DNA from: Oscarella lobularis
Taxonomy: Eukaryota > Porifera > Homoscleromorpha > Homosclerophorida > Oscarellidae
Assembly: GCF_947507565.1 (NCBI RefSeq)
Contig: NC_089188.1
Location: forward strand, 1,054,001 to 1,118,000
Direction: 5' to 3'
DNA: 64,000 nucleotides
Under the pieces are notes generated by a model. That model saw only the letters and a list, made by a program, of their open reading frames with translations, was not told the DNA's origin and did no database searches. Below, piece by piece: positions 55,171 through 64,000 of the stretch (within the stretch, counting starts at the first letter, position 1; the number at the start of each line of letters is the position of its first letter). The translations under genes were made by a program, and so were the position numbers.

Positions 55171-55860
55171 AGATTTTTTTTCGACTGCTGTACTGTAAGA
55201 CCCTCACCTCAACATCTGTCCAGTTTCGTGGCATCATATCGCTAAAATCTACTTTGCTCTTAAAATAGGATTGCCCTTTTTTTGAGACACCTGATAGATC
55301 AGGAATTCTGATAGATACGCCTACGCATAGAAAAAGATGCACACATAGATATATATTTTAGGGTGAGTGTCATGTGTTCAGCCAAATTCAGGTGTGACTT
55401 TTCAATTAGAAAGTCCCTAAACTAATTGGGGAAATTGCATAAATTAGAGATTGCATTTTTTGCACTGTCACGCGAGTCTGACTCACAGTGGCTGCTTACG
55501 TCAGCTTGCGTGTCATAAGGACAACAGGCCATTTCCTAATACTGTACGGGACGGTATATCGATTGTGACGTAGCATATTGAAAGACGCGGCTGTTTTCCG
55601 ATAAAAGCGTTTTACATTAGCATTTTCTTATTACAAGTTAATTAGAGAGCATATTTATGGTGTACAGAGCTGGTGTACAGCCTTTAATCATGATCCGGGA
55701 TTACTATCTACTGTGACGTCACCTTTTATCTGAATGGCCACGTAAAAATATTACTGAAACATTCCGGTCCCGACGCAGCTAATGGTCAAGACGAGAACGG
55801 TAAAAACATAGTGCATTCATCACACATCGAATATTATTTGTTTTTCAGGTGTCACACATG
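55171..55860. other. Non-coding spacer
   Basis: About 690 bp, AT-rich, no ORF, repeat or RNA gene that I can support. Confidence 0.5.
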
Positions 55861-56790
55861 TGCATTCGGTATCTGGTCAAACACTCCTCGGTGCACTTCG
55901 ACCCGGATATGGTCAGTGTCGAGTAATGACTCGCGAAAAGAGCCCTCCTCAACTGGGTGGCAAGGACGTGCTCGCAAAAGGCAATCAAAGGCGCGACATA
56001 CACCAGTTCCTCGCGACCGCGTCCAAATTTGTCCTGGGTTCTCACCGTCATTGGCATAACCTCCGCAAATGACCGGCCTTCCGGTCATCGTCTACCCCTT
56101 CGTATCAGACGGCGTCATCTTGAAAGAAATTCTACAGAAGCGCAAGAAAACGAATGCTTTGGGAATTCCGTTTCAGGTATACATATCCGCTCAGCTGGCA
56201 CGCGGGGCTGAACCACGTGGCTCGAAATCGGGTTGTACACGCGGACATCGCGACGAGAAATCGCCTGTACGCGTGTGCCAAATTCAACTGGAAGGAAAAC
56301 GAAAGAGTTGTATTTTTAAAACTACTGGCCAGTTACAGCACCGACGTTGTTATCCGTATAAATATTCGGTCGGGCCCAACGGGAAGCGACATTCGGTTAA
56401 GTGAATGGCGGCGGCAGGGGATCCTTGCAGGACAGAGAGTGATGTGGTAAGATGGCTTGAGAAGGTTTTATTAGGCTCATTTTTTTTATCCTCTGGTTCC
56501 TTCAGTGGTCGTTTGGCGTTAGCGTTTGGGAAATTATGACGCCGGGGGACGTTCCTTATGATAAGGAGTCCCCTGGTAATGTGCTTGCTTATCTAACCGC
56601 AGCCGCCTTCTTGCTTGCCTGGGGAGGGCGGGGGGGGGGGGGGGGGGAGGGCGGGGGGAGGAGGATTTCGTTTTTGTCTAAAAGTTGGGTTTCAGGTTTT
56701 CGCTGATGGGCCAGTGTTGGGCGCTTTCGCCTGAGGATCGGCCGAATTTTCACCAGTTGACTATCTCGCTGCTTGAATTCTATGGATGGA
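55861..56790 (+). pseudogene. RYK kinase-domain pseudogene
   Basis: Collinear with RYK exons 8-11 (50,369-51,477) but damaged. Examples: a 12 bp deletion with an added base around the VKAIKGG block, a premature stop at 56,401 next to the GERLPVKWMAA equivalent, loss of the ATDGVLGSD region, and loss of about 17 bp in the LTEGQRLDQP region. The catalytic-loop block VVHADIATRN is still readable. No WIF or TM exons were copied. Confidence 0.85.
56630..56647 (+). repeat. Poly-G tract in the RYK pseudogene
   Basis: Run of 18 G within a longer G-rich stretch, in the last intron of the pseudogene. Not at the position of the poly-G tract in the parent gene. Confidence 0.8.
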
Positions 56791-57407
56791 TAGATAGATA
56801 AATAGATAGATAGCTAGTTTGAGACTCGTAGAAAGAGAAAGAGAAAGAGAGATAGAGAGTAAATAGACACAGGCTGGCAGAGATCAGACAGATAGATAAA
56901 CTAGGTTCTTTCTTTACACCTGCTGATTAGGTCAGTTGACAGTTTTGCGTTAGCTAAGGGAGTTATTTTTTGCTTTAGTGCAGGCTTTGGGGGGCTGAGA
57001 AAATGCAATCTTGAGGTGAGCACGAACGAGATCCTCCGTCAAGTTTTTGGCAGTTTCTCTATTTTTGTGTAGTTCGAAATCACGGATGCGTCGGACAGGC
57101 GATTGAGTTGAGTGAAGCCGAAACTGCCGCCCGACGCGTTTTCTAGAAAAGGAACAAAGTCGCCTGGAATCCGCCTCCCGGGCGATCCTGTAATGTGTGA
57201 ACGGTGGCTAATAAAAGAAAAGAAAAGGCTCTATTGTACCGTCCAGGATGCGCCAGTAAAGATGATACGTTATCGCTGGGGATTGAAGCGGAGGAGAGCA
57301 CGCAACGTTGAAAATGTCCTCAGGTTTGTTCCGGCACAATGCTTTACAAAAGCGCTCTTTGCGCCTTTATTCTTAGTCTCCTTGTCAGTCCCAGTGGGTC
57401 AGCAGGA

Positions 57408-58193
57408 ATGCAGATCTTCGAGTTCTTGGGTTGCCTGTCGCTACTGACGCTTGCAACGGCAGGTATGCATACAAATCTCTCAGCATCATATAGTAGATTT
57501 TGATTCACGGGTTCAGAGTTGCCCGACCAGTTTCTGCTCATTGCCCAGAGAACGCAGATTCGCGGCGTCGACGTGAATAGTGGCAAAGACGTCATTTCGC
57601 CAATCAAAAGTCTCTTCAGCAGCAATTTCACCGCGTACGGCGTCGATTACGCGGCCGAAACGAAAGAATTCATTTGGCCTGACGCCCACGCTGGTCGCAT
57701 CCTCGTCGGCAATTCGACGCATCAGAGAACAATTGCCACCGGCCTGCGTCTTCCGGTTGACGTCGCCTACGATTGGATCAGCAAAAACGTCTACTTCACC
57801 GACGACTTGCTTGACATCGTCGGAGTGGTATCCTTCGATGGCGACTGTCACATCACTTTGGTGAAAACGGGGCTCGATCAGCCTCGATCCATTGTCGTCG
57901 ATCCCGAAGCCGGATACGTCTTCTGGACGGATCGAGGCTCCAATCCGAAAATCGAAAGGGCATACTTGAGTGGTAAGAATCGACAACCTGTGTTTGAGGG
58001 TAGCGGTTTGCCGATTGCGTTGACACTCAATCGAAAGGCGAAGACAGTTTATTGGCTAGATTCTCAGCATAACGCTGTAAGCAAATGGGCAGCTATTCTA
58101 TTCTCTATCATCTATTGTACTTAGCTCTATTCAACTGATTATAATGGAGCACATCAGAAGACCTTATTTGACCTAATCGGAAGTTATGACATT
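57408..58193 (+). pseudogene. R6: R5-like receptor cut by a retrotransposon
   Basis: Exon 1 57408-57462 (MQIFEFLGCLSLLTLATA), exon 2 57517-58076 (same 560 bp length as R5), exon 3 from 58125. Frames are intact up to ...GSYDI, where R5 continues HPFS but here the LTR begins at 58,194. The EGF, second propeller and Ig are missing from the window. Integrity of the coding part implies the insertion is recent. Confidence 0.88.
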
Positions 58194-58526
58194 TGTAATG
58201 GGTGCCGTATACCGTTGAAGGTTAAACGACACCTCTTCGTCACTTCCCATACTTTCCTTTATTGATAACACCTCACACTCACATCAATCACTACAGTCGC
58301 ACACACACTAACTCCAAACATTCTCTTATATAGTCCCAGGTGGACAGACCAGTAGGCGTCTGTCCACCTACTCGCACGCCTACACTAGTCCTTACAACTC
58401 CACTTATCTACTTACTCCCTACGCGAGCTATTCTTAGCTACCCTATTGTGTGATGGCATGCGCTACGGCGCATGCCCGTACTCAGTTGTGCTCTATGCGA
58501 GGAGCCGAACGGGTCTCCTCGTTACA
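58194..58526 (-). mobile_element. 3' LTR of a Ty3/gypsy element
   Basis: 333 bp bounded by TGTAA...TTACA. It lies 11 bp downstream of the pol stop, after a purine-rich tract (GAGGCGGCGGAAG on the minus strand). CTTATATAG at about 58,324 could be a promoter or polyA element. The partner LTR is beyond the right edge. Target-site duplication cannot be read without it; the site follows GACATT of R6. Confidence 0.85.
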
Positions 58527-58537
58527 CTTCCGCCGCC

Positions 58538-61500
58538 TCAGGAAGAGCTCGTCCTCGAGCGCAACGGTGCTCGGAGCTTCTCCCGCGGACGTAAACCATA
58601 CCTTGGGGGTGTCGGCGACACATTCCGTTCCTGGGACGTGACGACGGGCGAAGCGGGCGCGTCGTCACGGAGCATCCGCTCTACCCACTGTGGCGGGCGT
58701 CCTGGTCCTCGTCGGCGCCCTCCGTACCAATAAAAGCCAGCCGGGAAGTCTGGTGGGCACGGCGCCACGCGCAACTGGTGCACCTGAATCGTGCCTTCAT
58801 CCGGGAAGTAGACTTTCTTCGCGACGACATCAGGCTCGTTCGCTTCCACTACTCGAAACGGACCGTGCCAAGGCCGTGACAACTTCCTTTCCTTGCCGCT
58901 CTCTTCGTGTGGGAACCGGATCAGCACCCAGTCGCCCACTCGATATGTCGGTTCCGAAGCGCGTTTATCATATTGGCGCTTATACTTTGCCTGTGCTTTC
59001 TGAATTGTCTCCGCAGCAGTATTCCTCGCCGTAGTCAGCGACAACAATAGCTGCTGACGATAATCCTCGATGTCACCCCAGACGTAGTCTGAAGGAGGCA
59101 GGAACGCAGCTTCCGTTGGCGTCCTGCAATCCCAGCCGAAAAGGAGGAATGAAGGCTTCTCTCCCGTGGATTCGTGAGGGGTATTCCGGTACGCCCACAG
59201 GACACTCGACAGGTACTCGTCCCACTGATCACCGTACGTCGCTGCGTGCTTTCGAAGCATTGCTTTCAGCGTCCTGTTGAAGCGCTCGACCATTCCGTCG
59301 CATTGGGGATGGTACGACGTTGTATTAATCTTCTTGATCCCCAATTTCTCACACACGTCGCGCATTAGGTGCGACAGCAAATTCGTGCCTCTGTCAGACA
59401 GCAGCGATTCCGGAACGCCGAAGAACGGGACAACTTCCTCGGTCAGCAACCGTACCAACTGGAGGGTCGTCTGGTCGGGCACCGGGTAAACCAGAGGCCA
59501 TTTCGTTAGAAAATCCTGGAAAACGACGACGTGCTGATTGGCTCTTCTCGTTTTGGGAAGAGTCATGATATCCACGCCGACGATCTGGAAGGGTCTTCGC
59601 ACCGGAATGGGATGCAACGGCGGTCTTCGTTGGCGTCCGAATCCATGCACCACCGCACACTGGGGGCACTTTTTGGCGTATTCGATCGTGTCGCTGTACA
59701 TCCTCGGCCACCACCACCGTGGAGACATAGCAGCGAATACCCGAGCGCCTGAAAAGTGTCCTCCCATTCTTCCTCCATGGTATTGCTCCATCATTTGTTC
59801 TCGGAGTTGTCGTGGAACCGCAACTCTCCTTTCACCTTTTCCTTTAGGAGGGATATGATATAGTATCCCATCGACTATGTCGTACAGTTGCGCCTGAGCG
59901 ACGACTAATTTAGCATCTTCTTCCCTGTCCGGCAGATTACCATCTGCCAGATAATCGAATATCAGCTTGAATTCTGGATCTCTCTTCTGACTATCCGAAA
60001 ATTCCTCGTCGACACTCGGCGACGGCAACGATCCGAGGTCCAACAATTCCGTGATAGGGTATTCTACTGTAGTCCTAAGGACCACCGTATCCCCTTCTGC
60101 CTCATCTTCTTTCGGAGCCGGAAAATGAGGTGCGCGTGACAGGGCGTCTGCGCTCACATTACTCTTTCCCGATCGATAGATGATGTTGACTTCTGCGACG
60201 CCACTGCCGTAGACTTGAGTCCACCATCGTGCGTGCTTTCCACTCGGACTGGGTGCTCCGAGTACCGCCTTGACCGCTGAGTGGTCAGTCAGAACAGTCA
60301 CTTTATGGCCGTAAAGATACGCACGGAAGTGACTCATTGCCCATACGACCGCTAGCGTCTCGAGTTCCGTAATTCCGTAGTTCTTCTCTGCTGCAGTAAG
60401 CGACCGACTGCCGAAGGCAATAGGGCGCCTTCCCTCCGCGGCCTCTTGACAAAGCACCGCGCCAATGCCGTAGCCACACGCATCCGTTTCAAGCGTGAAA
60501 TCCTTCGTGAAGTCCGGATAGGCCAGAACCGGAGCGTTGATCAGTCGTTGCTTAAGCTCGATAAAACTCGCTTCGCATTCCTTCGTCCATGCAAAGGGTA
60601 CATCCTTACGAGTCAACGCGTGCAGCGGTGAAGCAATTTTGGCAAAATTTGGGATAAAACGTCGGTAGTACGACGCCATACCCAAGAAGCGCCGCAACGT
60701 AGTGAGGTCGGTGGGGACGGGATAATCTCTCACCGCCGTCACCAGTCCAGCGTTGGGCTTCAACCCATTAGGGGTAATCAAATGGCCCAAGTAGACCACT
60801 TCTTGTCGGAGAAACTGGCACTTCGACGGCTTCAGCTTCAATCCGGCCGCGAGCAAGCGCTTGAACACCTCCATCAAGTGCTTGAGATGGTCCTCCAGAG
60901 TACGGGAAAAGATCAATATATCGTCCAGATAGACGGAAACATAATCTGGTCCGTTCTCCGGATTGAGACCCGCTAAAACTCGCTGCATCAATCGCTGGAA
61001 AACTGACGGGGCGTTGCGTAACCCAAAAGGCATGACTTGAAATTCGTAAAGCCCTTGGTGTGTTACGAACGCGGTTTTTTCCTTCGCGAATTGCGCCATT
61101 TTGACTTGCCAATAACCCGAAGCCAGGTCAAGGGTTGTAAAATACTTCGCGTCTCCGAGCAGGTCGAGTAGGTCGTCGATCCGTGGGAGGGGGAATGTAT
61201 CCGATTTTGTCACGTCGTTCAACTTCCGGTAGTCGACGCAGAATCGCAATCCACCGTCCTTCTTCCGGACGAGGACAATCGGACTCGCCCAAGGGCTTGC
61301 TGAAGGAGATATAACGCCGTGTTTCTGCATTTCCTTCAATTGCTGCACCACTTGCTGGCGAATAGCAAACGGGACGCGACGAGGGGGCTGTCGTTGGGGA
61401 GAAGCGGTTCCCGTATCAATCGTCATTTCGATCAAGTCCGTTTCCCCTCGTTCTCCCTCGTCTAGACTGAAGATATCGTGGTATGCCTCGATAACTTTTA

Positions 61501-64000
61501 GTACAGGTTGCATTTCTTCTCCTGCGCTTCCCCCTGGATCGAAGGTTTTGCGCAGCTTCGCTCGTCGCCCCGCGATCGCTTCTTGCGTCGTAACGTTGTC
61601 ATCCGCGTCGAGGTCATCAACCACGGCTGGTTCGTGCGCCTTGACTGGTTGACTGCGTATTTCCTGCACGGCAACCGCGTCTTCTCCGTTCCCGTCCCCC
61701 GAAGGGGGCCCCAGACCGTCACCATCGCCCTTGGTCGGCGGAGCTGTACGTGGATTTTCTCCCTCGACCACGATTCCTTCCTCAGCGACGCCAACTTCGG
61801 TTCCAGCAGAGATCACGACGGTTTCGCTACCGGAATTCAGCAACAGGATCGGTACGCGCTTCTCGTCGTCCGGGGTGACCAGCGCATCCGCCATCGTCCA
61901 ATTCAACGCGTCGCGCTTTTTCTCATCTGGGCCGACCATCACGGGACCGTCAAAAATACCGTCCATGTCCAGCTGTCCAACGGAAACCATTTCTTTCCCC
62001 GGAGCCAAACGCACTGCAGTGAGTAGCCGGACGACGGCTTGGTCCGTCTTCTTCGCCTTGGTCTCTCCCTGCTTCTCCTGGTCAGGATTCTCTTCAGCAG
62101 ACCGCACGTTGGGAGCAGCTTCCGGAGCGACAGTTTCCGTTTCCTGACGTTGATCCTGTCCTCCCGCCTGTTTCTTCGCTGGTTTCCGCTCTTTACGCTT
62201 CTGCCACGTCCGTACGTCGGAGTGATAACGGACAATTCCCAGCTGACTGCACACACCTTCGGACAGCAGCAACTGGTCATGGGCGTCCACCTTAATGTAC
62301 ACCGGCGTGATCAGCGATTTTCCGTCGAATTCAATCTCCAAGTCCATTAGACCGTCCAATCTGAATTCCTGCTGTGCGTACGTTCGCGGCACCTTATCAG
62401 GCGCCCGACAATCCCGTCGGCGCAATTTTGCGGCGGCAGCCACGCGCTTAAACAGCTCTCCTCCAATGATGGTCAGGTCGGAACCGGTGTCGATAATTCC
62501 GTACGCAGGGACTCCTTGGATTTGTACCCGGGCGCACTGACTCGAGCTCCCTTTGTCAGCAACCCGAATAGTTCGGACTTCCGCGTCGGTTGGAAAGAGG
62601 GCATCCAGACGAGCCGTAGCCGACTCGGCCGTCACTTGTCGAGTTCCAGCTTTCTTTTTCGTCGAAGCCTGCGAAGCACTCCGGCCACTGCTTTCGCTCT
62701 CGCGACCACGGTTCGGACAATCTCTGCTGATATGTCCCTCGTCACCGCAGCCATAGCACTTGATAGGCTTTCGCGGCGCTTGTGGGCGGAACGAACCCTC
62801 CGACGACTGCTCCGACTGGACGGTAGCGTCGACTTCTCGTCGGTACTGCCTCCTCTTCCTTATCTCGACGAGTCGCTTTTCTTCGAATTTCGCGGCTTGA
62901 CAAAGCTCCGAATACCGCTGGCACCCCGAGACTTGTGGAGCGCGAATTATTTCTTCTCGCAGGCCTTCACGCATCTGCATAAAAAGTAACGCCTCCCTAG
63001 TCTCAGGCTGCACTTCTTTTCTGTGAGCGATCCTGTATGCCCGTTCGACGTGACGAATGTAATCGCTCACTGTCTCCGTCTTCGCTTGCATGAGGTGCCG
63101 GAATTCCTGCACAGCTACGAAGGGATTGACCGGGTCGATCCGTTCTCGAAGCTTTGCCGTTCCCACTCCTATGTCGCTTCGCTCTTCTCTAGACATTAGC
63201 GTCCATTCCTGTAGCGCCTTCCCCTTGAGGTGCCCTTCGAGCTGCATTAGGTGCTCTTCTTCGTTCCACCCGTTCCACTTCGCGGCACGCTCAACTGTCG
63301 GCAGCCAGTCGTCCAGCAGGATTTCGGGATCCTCGGCCGAGAAGTATTCAATCGGCGGGGCTTTCCCTCTCTTCCTTGGCACCTCCTGCCCACGCAGGGC
63401 GGGTGACGCACACGCCGAACTCGTGCTGTCCACGGTCAACGGTTCTTCTTTTACCGTGACGCTCACGCTCTTCCTCCGCGGAGCGATCACTTTCTCCTTT
63501 CGGCGGGGCGACGCCGACGTTGGCGTAGGCGTTCGCACCATCAATGCTCCACCTTCTCCTCCCGTAGGCGGGCTCTCACATTTTTGCAGACGCTTCCTTA
63601 AGGCGTCCACCTCCGCTTCGTTGCGAAGGTTTTCTTCACACCTCCGCAACTGCAACTCATCACACCGGGCTTTCAACCGGGCGTTTTCTTTCTTCAGCCG
63701 GCCGAGTTCCTTCGCGCTCTTCGCTTCGGCGACCTTCATGGCGTCGCGAAGGCGCGTCCCGAGCCGCTTTATCTCCTTCCTCAGCGCGCGCACCTCTTCC
63801 CGAAGCGCGTCAACTTCTCCGGGGGTTTTCGGCAATACACGCGCCGTCAACGACGGACTCGCGCCGTCTTCCTCTCTCCTTCCCGCGACGTGATACAGGA
63901 AAGGGCCTTGACCATCCTGCAGGTACATATTCCCGCTCGGGTCGAGTCCTACTTCAACGGCTTGCGGATTTCGACCCAGCGCTTCCAAGCGCTCGCAGAG
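58538..64000 (-). mobile_element. Ty3/gypsy retrotransposon, single Gag-Pol ORF (partial at window edge)
   Basis: One uninterrupted frame of at least 1,816 codons, still open at the right edge, so the Gag start may lie outside. From the first in-window Met: a charged coiled-coil-like N-terminal region (about 55-160), Gag core, CCHC knuckle (about 407-424), aspartic protease with DTGSD (about 499-503), reverse transcriptase with YLDD (about 1017-1021), RNase H with DACGYG (about 1168), integrase zinc region and DDE residues (about 1470, 1530, 1565) and a GPF-type C-terminal module (about 1700). The order PR-RT-RH-IN identifies Ty3/gypsy. No envelope gene follows. No frameshift separates Gag and Pol. 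All hallmark residues are present, so it may be an active or very recent copy. Confidence 0.95.

Noticed and set aside
59277-63893. Several plus-strand ORFs opposite the retrotransposon
   Set aside because: All are shadows of the intact Gag-Pol frame on the minus strand.
1-64000. tRNA, rRNA or other structured RNA genes
   Set aside because: I looked for tRNA box A/B arrangements and rRNA-like blocks and found none I could support by eye; a covariance search would be needed.

Overview
The window is eukaryotic and animal. Genes are split by many short GT-AG introns (mostly about 45-80 bp), and the proteins carry metazoan-only combinations: LDL-receptor YWTD propellers with EGF, Ig, TSP1, TSP3/TSP-C, MAM and Sushi domains, plus RYK, glypican, an EMSY-type ENT domain, EOGT and MYCBPAP. 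The compact layout and unusual domain mixes suggest an early-branching invertebrate, most likely a sponge (possibly homoscleromorph). That placement is inference.

Layout. 1-1165: foldback-type repeat element. 1.7-2.9 kb: unknown ORF. 3.2-4.7 kb: vanin/biotinidase-type amidohydrolase. 5.1-12.3 kb: R1, a secreted 2,134-residue protein (two YWTD propellers, EGFs, Ig, TSP1, Cys-rich region, FN3-like repeats, unnamed module, Sushi). 12.5-15.3 kb: duplication debris (EMSY-type fragment, internally deleted receptor, LRR fragment). 15.5-18.6 kb: R2, an intact membrane receptor with propellers, EGFs, Ig, Thr/Pro stalk, TM and a Tyr-bearing tail. 18.8-19.8 kb: vanin and LRR-gene fragments. 20.1-26.0 kb: R3, a larger receptor with four propellers, two Ig domains, a 15-unit mucin-like stalk, TM and tail. 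26.4-27.9 kb: EOGT-like gene. 27.9-31.9 kb, minus strand: MYCBPAP-like gene. 32.3-45.4 kb: a thrombospondin-like gene (T) as a broken copy A and a good copy B, from a tandem duplication that also copied the MYCBPAP 5' exons. Copy A contains a 4.7 kb insertion with the 5' half of an R3-like gene. 45.4-45.6 kb: 200-N assembly gap. 45.7-48.0 kb: glypican. 48.2-51.5 kb: RYK. 52.1-54.7 kb: R5, a secreted receptor-family member. 55.9-58.2 kb: a second RYK-plus-receptor unit, decayed and cut by a Ty3/gypsy retrotransposon that runs to the right edge.

The main theme is a tandem, rearranging family of YWTD-EGF-Ig proteins that I do not recognise as a described family. Four members have gene models whose exon phases close exactly (R1, R2, R3, R5), and at least three more are truncated or broken. 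They differ in C-terminal fate: membrane with tyrosine tail (R2, R3), secreted after Ig (R5), or secreted with a long TSP1/FN3/Sushi tail (R1). Propeller-EGF cassettes start and end in intron phase 1, which explains easy shuffling. A cluster of variable ectodomains with signalling and soluble forms resembles an innate-immune or self-recognition receptor locus, but sequence alone cannot prove that.
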